NCBI GenBank assembly: GCA_018417955.1
Contig: JACTVC010000012.1
Coordinates: 186,001-250,000 of the forward strand
DNA length: 64,000 nucleotides
From: Laccaria trichodermophora
Lineage: Eukaryota > Basidiomycota > Agaricomycetes > Agaricales > Hydnangiaceae
Direction: 5' to 3'
Made by a program: the position numbers and the translations under genes. Shown here in pieces: positions 20,420 through 31,601 of the stretch. Each line of letters starts with the position of its first letter. Positions within the stretch are counted from its first letter, which is position 1. The notes beneath the pieces were generated by a model that saw nothing but the letters and a program-made list of their open reading frames with translations, had not been told where the DNA came from and made no database searches.

Positions 20420-21813
20420 CTATATCAATGGTTTCCATTCACCCCCTCGTTCCAGATGAATGATTCTTTCCATCTTTTCCGGGTCGTCTAGTTCCAACCA
20501 AGCCAGAAACAACTCATCCGACATCCAAGGATGCTGGTCATACCCCAGTTGACGGAGTACCCGTTCTCTCATGAAGAACGCCAAGCAGTATCGTTCCTCG
20601 GTTGAAGGCGATACTCCATGCCTAACGGACTTGGACAATACTGAGAGAAGAGTGCCCGGCTTGTATTGAAATCTAATCCCAATGCCTGGAAGCTCTGCCC
20701 GAAGGTTTGGATCAATCGTCCGGCCAATGGTGGCCAGGAGATCGAACATTCCCATCGGACTTTGTCCATCTCTATGGAATGGTGATTCCCTCTGACTTAT
20801 GACTGATAGTCCCATAAATCCGCTCGCCCAATATCGAAGTATTCGACGTAGTCCGTCGACGTCTTGAATGGCATGGACGGGGGAAACAGGCTTTCCATCC
20901 AGATCTTTCTTTCCTTGATTGGCAGCCTGGATAAGCGAAGCCCGCATAATACAATACTGCGCAGGATGGAGGACACTCATAACACCCCCCACTATCGCTT
21001 GAAAGTCCATAATGTCCCTGATAAATCTCATACCTCCACCAGAGTCGTCCTTCAAGGTGGAAGATGCTTGCAATTGTGTACCATCATACTGGGAGGCCAT
21101 AAGCGGGGAATAATTATAAAATGTAGAAACATACCTCATGTCCGGCAGATCCCCAGAGTGGTGTAAGAGTTACGCTACCTGCGGGTATCTCTGATTCACC
21201 CGGGGTCCGAAAATAACCCGCGTCATTTCGCCATCTGCCTCCGCTTCGAGGAGGGTTAGCTTTCAAGTAGGGCCTAAGATGGGCCAATGCACATATAAGA
21301 CGGTTCTGATGAATGAAAGGTAAGTTCCACAGCTGAATAACAAGGCGGTGGAGTTCACCTGAACAGTCTCCGATATTGCCTCGGGCAAATACCAAGCCAG
21401 CGTAAAGCCGCGGACATCCAGAACTCTCAAGGGCCTTCCTTCCACAACCTCCCGTTCAGAGGGATATGCGGGTGGAAACTTCTTCATTAAGTCCGCCTCC
21501 AAAACTTCATTCATTCCTGGAGGAGACATCAACATTCCGTTGGATAAAAATGATACTGACGAATACCTGTAGGTCGTGATCCCAACTCCTTAACGAACTC
21601 CTCGATATGCCAGTCCACTTGAATAGGCTTCGCCATCCATGCCTCCGTTATCACCGAGATAGCCTGTTCGCATGCGGTGACAAGGTCCTCGCCTAGCTCC
21701 TTTGGTGGGAAGTCGTTCGGACCCTCCTGCAAGATGTTGTAGCGGAGTCTCCCGGACATATAGAGGGCAACATCGTCTGTAAGAGCCTGCAAGGCAGGCA
21801 TAGCAGTGGTCAT
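20420..21813 (-). CDS. TET/JBP-like Fe(II)/2-oxoglutarate dioxygenase linked to the KDZ transposon
   Basis: Probable 5-methylcytosine-type oxidase of the fungal TET/JBP class found on KDZ transposons. The catalytic exon (about 21092-20420) shows the iron-binding H-x-D in SPFHRDGQS (His near 20776, Asp near 20770), followed by DLLATIGR, LPGIGIRFQYKPG, the distal His in VRHGV (near 20620) and a following Arg in ERYCLAF (near 20593), the expected order for this fold. Upstream exons start at about 21813 and are joined by GT-AG introns. Near 21360 the frame of LAWYLPEAISETVQ must shift by one base to reach ELHRLVIQLWNLP, so a frameshift or missed intron is possible. It is convergent with the transposase, 22 bp from its stop. 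The family call rests on motif order only. Confidence 0.65.
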
Positions 21814-22019
21814 GCCGTCCTGCAAATATTATTTTCATCACGGAGGTTTATATACAATATGGCCTCATGTCATCCTCATGTTTAACTAGACCACATTAAG
21901 CCTGAACAGTCCCTATTTCGTCTCTTTAAGAAATTGCTCCCGGACGATTCATCGGCCTTCAGACTATATCCTATGCCACCTATTTTGGGTGGCCCATGCC
22001 TGTCAAAGCCCCATCCTCA

Positions 22020-22560
22020 GGAGGTCTAGCCAGTGGCCCGCGGGTGTAATGGATCAACAGGCGGTCCACAGGTGTAACGAAAGTCTTCGCCCGTGGGTGT
22101 CATGGAACAGTCCTTGGTCTGTCGCCGCAACGGAGCAACAGCGTCCACGGGGGATGTAACAGAACGACTGTTGGCCCGCGGGGGTAACGGAACAATTGCT
22201 GTTCCGCGTTGTGGTCCACGGGTGTGATGGAGCAACACGGGTCAAAGAAAGGAGGGAACGATTTTTCGTCCGCATTTCGGTCTGCGGGTGCATGGGAGCA
22301 GCAGGCGGTTCACGGGTCAAAGAAAGGAGGGTGGGCCCGCGGGTGTAACGGAACGATTTTATGTCCTTATTTCGGTCCACGGGTGCACGGGAGCAGCAGG
22401 CGGGTCACGGGTCAAAGAAAGCTGGGTGGGCCCACGGGGGTAACGGAACAATTGTTTGTCCGCGTTTTAATCCGCGGGTGCGGTGGAGCAACACGTCCGG
22501 AACAACTGCGGGTCCGTGGGGCCGGTCTTAACGGAACAATGCCCCGACCCCGAAAATCCA
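22020..22560. repeat. GTCCGCGGGTGTAACGGAACAA minisatellite
   Basis: Imperfect repeats of CGCGGGTGTAACGGAACAA and CGGGTCAAAGAAAGGAGGG. A longer unit of about 107 bp is seen at roughly 22225-22440, where GGGAGCAGCAGGCGG recurs. It contains no gene. Confidence 0.7.
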
Positions 22561-22589
22561 AAGATTGGGCTAACCTTTGGAACTATAGT

Positions 22590-22960
22590 GTATTTTGATC
22601 CATGGGCCCAAGATACAAGCCATGTCATATGAATTTCGCCGTTGGGCCCAACTTGTCCCAATAACAATTACCTGATGTTGGGCCCAACCTTCAACTGTAG
22701 CTTAATAATTGGGCCATTGGGCCCAACCTTGACCATTAACCATTACCCTATGTTGGGCCCAACTATCAACTGTAGCTTAATGCAATCATATATTGACGGT
22801 CAAAATTACCCCCATTTAACCCATGTGGCCAATCTATAAACCCTTGGCTTTGACAGTGGCAGCTTCATTGGGCCCAACAATCAAATATACATATTCTTAC
22901 ATCATTGGGCCAATGTACAGTGTCATAACGTCCTTTGTAATTGGGCCCATTGGGGTAGCC
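22590..22960. repeat. TTGGGCCCAAC repeat cluster
   Basis: The palindrome TGGGCCCA or its near copies occurs about nine times in 370 bp. A larger unit with TCAACTGTAGCTTAAT repeats at about 22692 and 22766. No coding function is seen. Confidence 0.7.
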
Positions 22961-23143
22961 CTATGACTTATTGGGACAATTGTCAATTTCTATTGTTATG
23001 GTTCCATAGCGTATCTACTGAATGCCCTGACAGCGCATGGAGAAGACTTCCCTCGCCCTCTGCCGCCTTTGGCAATGACAAGCGCACGACAACGGCCACG
23101 CAACGACGATGGAGATAGGTCACTAGTAGCTGCACTCTACATC

Positions 23144-23926
23144 GATGTATTTATGGCAGCTGCCGTGGCAAAACTTGATCAGCTACCGTGAGGGAATGAA
23201 ATGAAATTTCATTGATTCACGGCACCCATTTCATTCAAAATGATTCATTCTGTTTCATTGATTCACAGCAACTGTTTCATTCATTTCATTTCATTGATTC
23301 ACAGAAATTACTTCATTTTTCATTTCATTCCACCACGGCAACTGCTTCATTCATTCCTTTATTGTTAGAGCTGGGAAAATTATTATGTAATTGATGTAAA
23401 ATATTAAAGTGCCTTATTTGGCAACAGTATGCCTATCTTGTTATGTATTTGAGCCTCAAATGCAAAAGTACTCCCATATGGCCTCCCACACCACTGCAGT
23501 AGGGCACAACACATATCAGGCATAATTGTATATTATTTCCTTATTTAGGTGTGTATTAAAACATCGAAATTGTTGCCTGAAAGATTGAAACAAAAATGAA
23601 ATAAAGAATGAAACAAAAATTCCATGGTAAGAATGAAACAAAAAATGAAACAAAGAATGAAATAGTTGCCAGGAATAAATGAAACAGAATAAATTTCATT
23701 CTTCCTGGTAGGAATGAAGAAAGGATTGAAATGAAATGGAATGAAACAAAAACGATTTCATTCTCCACGGCAATGAATGAAAAAAAATGAAACAGTTGCC
23801 GGGAATGAATGAAACAGAATAAATTATCTCAAATGAAACAGGTGCCGTGAATGAATGAAAACTTTGCATTTCATTCATTCACGGTAGCTGATCAAGTTTT
23901 TTTATGGCAGCTGCCATAACTACATC
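23144..23926. mobile_element. Foldback-type MITE with TTTCATTCATTCACGG arms
   Basis: Inverted ends of about 50-60 bp (23144-23203 and 23867-23926) share GGCAGCTGCC and ACTTGATCAGCTACCGTGA. Inside, each arm is made of iterated units around TTTCATTGATTCACGGCAAC, in opposite orientation left and right. About 200 bp of unique sequence lies in the middle. There is no transposase and no convincing target duplication. Confidence 0.7.
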
Positions 23927-24129
23927 ATGTAATTGGCAGCTACCAGTCGATAGGTGGATGACGATGACGTGACGTGGCAGCAACGACGGATGACGGAGGA
24001 CAATGCAAAGAATGGCGACGGCTGACAACGGACAGCAACAAGGAAGTGTGAGTGCTCCCCCCCACCCCCCTCACGTAGTACTACAGTGTATTTAGTCAAT
24101 TATATACATGTTCTCCCCATGTCGTAGCT

Positions 24130-24335
24130 CCGAGACCGGTTGAAGACCAGTTGTCAACCAGTTCAGACTGAAACTGGTTGAGACCGGTCTTTCAACCGTA
24201 AAAAACCAACCAAAACCGCACTGAACCGGTTGACGTCGGTTCAGTCCAGTTTTTCGTGGTTCTTCAACCTGCGAGGACCGGTCCCAGTCCCGGTCTTGTC
24301 AAATTTTGACAAAAGACCGGACTGGACCGGACTTC
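24130..24335. repeat. ACCGGTT-rich repeat block
   Basis: About 200 bp with a dozen copies of ACCGGT, ACCGGTT or GACCGG separated by 8-20 bases (GAGACCGGTT, GAGACCGGTC, GAACCGGTT, GGACCGGTCC, AGACCGGACTGG). Some are in inverted orientation, so the block can fold. It abuts the truncated 3' end of Gypsy element 2. Confidence 0.65.
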
Positions 24336-24579
24336 CAAGCACTAGTTAGGACATGAAAAGCAATCCTGAACGTGGATTGGCAAGGGATAAGCAGGAGATC
24401 TATTGGGCATAGAAAAGAAGGTGGATTGGCTTGTAGAGCAGAGATTCGTAGTGACAGAGTATATGTGGCAGCTTAGCTCTTGGATTTAGGATAGAAGACA
24501 CTTCCATTCTTTCTTAGCCTCCAGCGGTGTTTGAATTTTCGCTTAATTCCTATGGAAGATCAAAGACCCTTTCCTAATT

Positions 24580-25902
24580 CTAGTCTAGTCCCATCTTAGC
24601 AAGATATTCCCTTTTAATTTCCAGAGAATTGTGTAAGTCTGCCTCCGAAACCCATGAATCGGCCTCCAGTCCATACCCGACCCATCTGACTCTAAACGTT
24701 CGTCGATTACCCTTCTTTCTACCTATTAGCTTATGTCCTAGGATCGCTTCGACTTCGTACTCCTCTGTTGGCAGAAAGTCTCGGGTGGAGGGTAGGGTGG
24801 TACGGTCTTGAAATTCTTCCGGAGATGGTTTGTACTTCCTCAGGTGATCGATGTTGATAACGGGGTGCATGGGGTATGAATCCGGCAACCTAAGTCGATA
24901 GACGTTTGGATTAATGCGCTCCATTACTTCAAATGGCCCTATCATCCTTTGTACGAGTTTCCTGCCTGTGCCTTCAACCTCGACTAGTTTCAACGTGTGT
25001 GGATTGACTAACACGAAATCGCCTGGGTTGATTTCCTCAACGGGACGCCTATCCTTATTGAAAGCTTTCGCCTGTCGTTGCTGAGCCAGTACTAAAGTGT
25101 CTCTCGCTTGCTCTCTTCGAAGGTTGATGGTTTTAACGTGTTCTTCACCTTGGTGGCTAGAGTGGAAGGTAGCTTCGGAAGTCTCCTGTCCCAATAGAAC
25201 TTCTCCTGTCAAAATCTTTGGATGGTAGTTGAACAGTAACCCGTTTGGAGTATCTTCTGTGGAAGAGTGTTTCGCTGAATTGTAAGCGAATGCTAGAACG
25301 GATAACCATTCCGACCAGGAACTGCGATCGTGAGATACGTAAGCTCTCAGCATTTGTTCTATTGTTGCATTGAGAATTTCGGTTTGCCCGTCAGTCTGAG
25401 GGTGGTGTGAAGATGATAGTGCCATCTTAGCGCCATGTAGAGCTACCACCGTCCTCCAGAAGCCCGTAGCCCAGCGTCGATCTCGGTCCGCAATGATTCT
25501 GTGAGGCATGCCATACACGTGTACTACCCTTTCAACAAATAGCTTCGCGAACCCTTCTTGAGACAGAGTGTCGTGAGTAGGTATGAAGAGCCCGTACTTT
25601 GTGAATTTATCCACAATGACTAGTATCGCTGTGTATTTTTCAGGACCTGAGGGAGGTAGTCCTGTGATGAGGTCTAGAGATACTGTTTCAAACGGTCGTG
25701 ATGGAATATGTGAAGGCCGCAATGCACCCATTTTTTTAGTATGATTGATCTTCGTCTTCTGGCACACATCGCAAGTCTCACAGAACTTCTCGGTGCTTCG
25801 GTTCATGCCCTTCCAGAAGAATAATTCATGAACTCGTTCCAATGTCTTAACATATCCCCCATGAGCGGCTTCATGTGGAGCTTCGTGAATCCATTCTAGC
25901 AC
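24580..25902 (-). pseudogene. Integrase core and chromodomain of element 2
   Basis: Continues the pol frame after a single TAA (25906-25908). It contains the end of the integrase zinc finger (HEAPHEAAHGGY then CETCDVCQK), the catalytic core with D in SLDLITG, D in IIADRDRRW and E in DGQTEILN, the GPF/Y-like region (RMIGPFEVMERINPNVYRL) and a C-terminal chromodomain (YEVEAILGHKL ... RVRWVGYG). A chromodomain after integrase marks a chromovirus and is known to guide insertion to particular chromatin. It has no start codon of its own; the first codon listed is GTG. Confidence 0.85.
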
Positions 25903-25905
25903 GAA

Positions 25906-27930
25906 TTATATCTGGGAGCGGGGAACACAGAGCCTTGTTTCCCAACGAGCATCAATGAAGTATAGAAGCCCATTGGACCCTTTGCGAAAATGTGATGGGG
26001 TGATGGCTACGCGAGGGTTTGGAATTTCTTCTGCGTAGTATTGCTTGAAGAACGGATCCTCTTCATATCCTTTCACGAATTCGCTTATAACTTCCGGGCT
26101 CAGAGCTACTAGTAAATGCGCTCTATTCTCCCATTCCTCCTCCTTTCCTTTGGGCTGAGCGTCTAACGGATAAGACCACTGATCAATTTCCGGAAAAGCC
26201 TTCGGCAATCCATCCTCTTCATCTCTGGATTTCGTTTGGATGGCATAGGCTTGCGCATCTAACAAGTCCTCCCACCACCAAGCTGCGAACGCTGCTTTAT
26301 GAGCCGCTGATTTACCCATGCGATCCTCTGCTTCTTGGGCTACTCTCCGCTTGTCTTCGTCCGAACTAATGGGTTGTAAGTCATCCCGAACCGGAGAACT
26401 ATGCTGCGGAGTCCTCGGCAACCTGGACAAGGGATCCACGTTGGAGTGCACACGACCCGGTCTGTGCACGATCTTCAGACCTGGGTACGCTGCAAATACT
26501 GCCCCCCACGCTGCTAGTCTCCGGTTAGCATTCTCATACACTCTGGCCCACTGCAGCGCAGCGTGGTCCGTGATAAGAAGGACCTGCTCTCCCTCGATGA
26601 ATGGCTGGAATTTCACTAAGGCTTCTTTTGCACCCAAAGCCTCCCTTTCCGTCGTACTGTAATTCCTTTCTGCTGATTTAAGCGTGCGACTCCAATATGC
26701 TATGACTCGCTCGACGTGCACTATGGTTTCATCCAGAGTAGCTCCCCAGGCCGAGTTGGAGTCGCCTTCCTTGTAATTCGTAGCAAATGACCAAAACAGG
26801 CTTGGAACTGGTGCACCTACGGCCCAAGCCTTCTGCAGACGATCATACACCTGCGTACCCTTCAAGTCGCTCACTGCGATAGGCTGCACTTGTTGCAAAC
26901 ACGCACCCAAGGCAATGTCCAAAGCATCTGTATATAATCGATAAGGGCGCCCTTGGATTGGATGGCCCAACACCGGTGCTTTCGCCAACATCTCCTTTGC
27001 TTCGTGAAAGGCCAGCTCGTGTTCCGCATCCCAATGCCATTTAACTCCTTTCTTTAATAACGTGAATAACGGTGCAGCAATAAATGAATAATAAGGAATA
27101 TACTGTGAAAAATAAACGACCATGCCCAAGAATTTTTGTAAGTCGGCCACCGACGTCGGGCGGTCAAGCTCTAATATGGCCTGCACTTTCTCCTGATGGG
27201 TGGATAGTCCTAGGTGCGACACTTTCTGTCCCAACAACAGAATGGACGAATATCCTATGAAGCATTTAGAAGGTGATAACGTCACTCCCGCTTTAGCGAT
27301 CGCGCTCAAAACTACGTCAAGGTGCGTAAGGTGTTCCTCCCAAGACTTCGAAAATACCACAATGTCATCGATATATACTAGGGCGAATAACCAAAGGTAC
27401 GGAGCCAGGATTCCCTGCATAAGACGTTGGAAGATGGAGGGGCCGTTACGTAGACCGAAAGGCATCCTGCGGAACTGCCACAATCCTAAGTGACACCGGA
27501 ATGCAGTTTTTTCCTTATCCTCCTCCTTCATTTCCAATTGCGTGAACCCAGCTAAAGCGTCAAAGGACGATAGCACTTGAGAGCCTGATAGGGCTTGGAT
27601 GATTTCAGACTGGCGCGGGATGGGGAACTCGTCCGGAATTGTGTTGGCATTTAGCTTGCAGTAGTCGACCGCTAGACGCGCCTTCCCATTCCTGTAAACC
27701 ACGACCACTGGAAATCCCCAAGGACTGACTGAGGGCTCGATTACTCCTGCCTCAAACCACACTTTGACCTGTTGATCAATGACCTCCCTTTTTGCCGGCG
27801 AAGCACCATACATAGGCAAAGAGGTAGGGACTGTCTCAGGCTTGAGCGGAATCGAGACTTTAGCATCCACATGGCCTAACCTGCCGTCAATGCCAAATGC
27901 TGAAGAATTCCTCTGGAGTACCTCTTCCAA
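25906..27930 (-). pseudogene. Reverse transcriptase and RNase H of element 2
   Basis: Residues about 10-30 contain FGIDGRLGHVD, the start of the RT region also seen in element 3. RT follows with RLAVDYCKLN, FTQLEMKEEDKEKTAFRCH, RMPFGLRNGPSIFQRLMQ and the catalytic box YIDDIVVFS. RNase H follows with YRLYTDALDIALG, YSTTEREALGAKEALVKF and LLITDHAALQW. The frame stops at TAA 25906 where element 3 continues into the integrase finger. The upstream frame is cut by the hAT transposon; before that insertion it joined the gag-protease ORF. Confidence 0.85.
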
Positions 27931-27958
27931 TCTCAGGAGTATATCCGGTGGTATATCT

Positions 27959-30900
27959 TAGGGACTGTCACGGATAGGCTAATCCCGGGTAAACCCGAAA
28001 TCCACCCATATTTGGATACAATTGATGGATTCGGGTAACTACCCGGACTATCCGCAGGTATCCGTGGGTAAATTATATATTTTTAGATGTCTTTGAGATA
28101 TTTTGAGTGTACCTGCCCTGAATAGATAAGAGTGTGTTATCTGTGTCCTCAGCTCCCTTTGCCTCTTGCCCCCACGACGCTATGCCATCGCAACGACTCC
28201 CTGTCCCTGCTGCTCGCGGAAGGGGTCCAAATCGTAACCTGCCCTTTGCTCCCAGCCATCACACAAGCCCTTCACCAGAAAAATTCAATTTCCCATCTGA
28301 TGACGACACAAACAGCTTAGACAAGGATATTTCAGCTCCTCCAGTACTAGTATCACCAATAAAACCTTGCCAACGTGCTGCAGCACCTGGAATCAATAAA
28401 CAGAGTGACTTGGAGGTCTGGGAGTTGTCAGATGAGGACATAATTGGTGAGTCCTTGGCATTTTAACTTTAAAAAAAATTGTAAATTCTTTTGTGTAGCT
28501 GCTGCCAAGACAACATGGCGTTCTGATGCATACGACCATTATTCAGTCTCCCTCCAGCGTAATTTTGGATCCAAGAGAGAGCCTCTCTCTCTCTCTTATG
28601 TGTTTAGATGCAAGTCACGTCCAGATAAGCATCCTGCAGTTGTTCGGCCACGTTCAAAGACTGCAGAAGGTACTAGTAACATGTTGAAAGGGATGAATGT
28701 GTGTCTTCAGGCACAGGGGATCTCCAAGAAGCAACTGAAGGATGACACTCCTATACCATACTCTGTAGCAGGTCATCGAGCTCTACTTGCACAGCGCTGT
28801 GCTACCAGTGCACGTCCATTTAACATGGTCTCTGATCCTGACTATCTGAAGGAGGTCCAAATGCTTCGCCCTGGAACTGCAGCTCACAGTCCCAATACAA
28901 TCAGCCGTGATCTCAATCAAATTTATCTTGACATGTCAATTCATGTCAAGAATTACTTCAAGGTACTGTTTTTTTTCTTATCCAATAAATTCAAGTTGCT
29001 AATGAAAGGACAGTCACTAAACAGTGCTATCCACCTTGTACTTGATGGTTGGACCTCTCCAATTGTCTCATCATATCTTGGGCTTGTTGTGGTTTGGTAT
29101 CAGAATGGTTCAATTCATCGTGCAATACTGGAATTTATACGGTATGAATAAATAAGTTGGTTAGCATCTTAGTTTAAACTGACTCACTTTTTAGCCTCAA
29201 ACAAAGGCATGATGGAGAGTATTTAGCCCAGGTTGTTTTTGATTGTTTGGAACGTTTTGGTCTTACTGAACTGGTGTGCATTTCTTTGATCTCTATTTAT
29301 CCAATTTCTGATCTTTGGTCAAGCTGTTTTCACTTTGCATGGATAATGCATCAAACTGTGATTCCTTAGCAAGGGTACTTCCTAAGAAAATACCAACATT
29401 CTGGGGAGAAGATGCTCGGCTTCGCTGTCTGGCTCACATTGTAAATTTGATTGCTAAGGTGATGCTATATATATTTCTCAATATTTTATTAACTCAGCCT
29501 CATTTCATTCACAGATATTTATATCCTTCTTTTTCAAAAAACCAAAGCGAAAGAAGAGTGTCAAAGTTACTGCAGGTACAAAGAATGTGGGTGCAGGATT
29601 TCATCGAGCGGGAGAGGTTGAGGATTTTAGTGAAGGAGAGGAAATTGTTCTTGAACAGGGTGATGATTCAGAGGATGAGGAGGAGATTGCAGTCATTGAA
29701 GAGGCAGATGTTGAGGAAGATGAAGCAGAGAATGATGAGGGGCAAATGGTACACAATGAAAAGGTGGCAAAGACATTGAGAGAGAAGGCAATTCAGCAAA
29801 TGGCAGCCAATGGGATTATCATTGACTCAGGAGAAGAAAAAGTAGCTCTTCAGATTTTTCCAAAGGTGAGTTTCATTCCCACCTCCTATGCAGTTTTTAA
29901 TTTCATGCAGGTTGCTGGCCTTGCTCGCCGTGTTCATGACAATGCTGTTCTGAAAGAGAAGTTTGAGAGGTTGGTTTCTGCAGATGAAGAGTTACATGGC
30001 CAGTGAAGGGCACTCACCCGACGGGTTCCAACTCGGTGGAATTACGATCTTGAATGCTTGGATGCTCATTTCTATTTCCGCGACATTATTGAGCAACTTA
30101 CAGCTGTATCATCGAATGGACTACAAGCATATCATTTAACAGAAGAACAATGGGAAATTGCTTCTGATGTGCAAGAGGTTCTCCTGGTATGTTTTATTTA
30201 GTATTCAAGATTGAAATCTAAATATTCCACTTTACCAGCTTTTTAGTGACATTACAAAAATCTTCTCAGTTGCAGAAACACCACTTGTTGTGGATGTTCT
30301 CCCGACTCTAGAAACCTTACGTGAAGGGCTGATTGCTGCAAGAGATGATCAGGAGAACAACCCTGCCAATGTTGTTCGGGTTGCTTGTCATGCTGCAGTT
30401 CTTCTTGTTGATAAGTATTCTGCCTTTTCTGGAGCCTGTGATATTTATATAGTTGCCATTGGTAAGAATCCAGCTTAATTTCTACATTTATTTCTTATAT
30501 ATTCACCAGTGATGTGTCCTGATCGCAAACTCAAATGGTTTCAAGACCATGGTCGTGACATCCAACAAATCAAGTCTATAAAGAGTATAGTATGTGATTA
30601 CTGGGACAGTGTATATGCAGGTGAAGAGGAGAATGAGCTGAGAGAGGAGGAAAACAAGGTAATTGGTAAAAATATTTTTGAAATCCTGTTATTCAATTGA
30701 ATTTTTAGCCAAAGCAATCACGATATGCACCAAAAGAAAATCAGTTTGTCAAGGACCACATTCAAACTTACCTTGATGAACCCAGGGTAGCAACAGAAAC
30801 AATCAAGGAAATGGGAGGTTATATGATGTACTGGCACAATGCATCACAGTCCCGACCACGACTCTCACGAATGGGTTCTGATTTCTGCTCAGCCCCAGGT

Positions 30901-31601
30901 AAGCACCATTATTCACACTTATTTTCCTTTATTTTTAACATTTGTTGCAGCTACTTCTGTGGATGCAGAGCGAGCATTCTCCACTGGTCGCCGTCAGATC
31001 AATTTCACCCAGCACAATATCAACTCTCAAACATTCAAAGCAGAAATGGCACTTGGATCCTGGATTAAATCCCCCCTCTACCCAGGCTTCAATAAAGTTA
31101 CACAAATGATTGAAAAAAAGATGGACAATGATTTCTTTTCCTCTTGAATAGCTTTTTGTAACACTTTATGTCACCAAAATTATTCTTTCAATGCCTCTAC
31201 CTAAATATCAAGTTTCAGAGTGGCCAAGGCATGCTAATACACACCCCAAAACACACTCTGTGATCAAGGCTCAGTCACAGCAGCATTATATGAGGGGAAA
31301 GATGTCAAATTATGATATATGGATAACTTTAGTTTTAATGTACTCAATTTAGATAATATATGAATGAATTTTGTTTGAATATGAATTCTTCTGAATTTTC
31401 GCTTCATAATGCAATTTTTTTTGTAAAGAACGGATGAGAAATGAATGAGATACACCCATTTATATAACTGAAGCTATGTCCTCAGCCACTCAGGCCGTTT
31501 TACCCACAGATATATCCGTACCGTGCCTTATCTGATCCGTGGGTGGGAAAATCCGTGGATCGGGTATGGTTAATACCCGGGTGTATCCATGACAGTCCCT
31601 A
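27959..31601 (+). mobile_element. Complete hAT DNA transposon inside Gypsy element 2
   Basis: The ends are inverted repeats TAGGGACTGTCACGGAT (27959-27975) and its complement with one change (31585-31601). A perfect 8-bp target duplication GTATATCT flanks it (27951-27958 and 31602-31609). An 8-bp duplication is the hAT hallmark. It carries one spliced transposase gene in the opposite orientation to the host Gypsy element. Confidence 0.93.
28134..31147 (+). pseudogene. hAT transposase, multi-exon, with one in-frame TGA
   Basis: About ten exons separated by 45-60 bp GT-AG introns. The N-terminal region has a degenerate BED-like DNA-binding part (TTWRSDAYDHY ... YVFRCKSRP). The catalytic part includes LVLDGWTSPIVSSYLGLVVV, CMDNASNCDSLARVLP and RLRCLAHIVNLIAK, then RRVPTRWNYDLECLDA. 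The C-terminal dimerisation region reads TSVDAERAFSTGRR, as in other hAT proteins. A TGA at 30004-30006 falls between ELHGQ and RALTRRVPTRWN, where Arg or a similar residue would be expected. The start could also be the ATG at 28182. Confidence 0.8.

Larger units (their letters stand above)
12356..21900. mobile_element. KDZ transposon complex with dioxygenase and companion gene
   Basis: Three genes occur in the order companion (-), transposase (+), TET/JBP-like dioxygenase (-). Tight spacing and the known association of fungal TET/JBP genes with KDZ transposases suggest one mobile unit. I could not find terminal inverted repeats or a target-site duplication, so the ends given are the gene-free limits, not proven boundaries. 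Confidence 0.5.

Noticed and set aside
22054..22598. ORFs of 108 and 129 codons in 22.0-22.6 kb
   Set aside because: Translation of a minisatellite.
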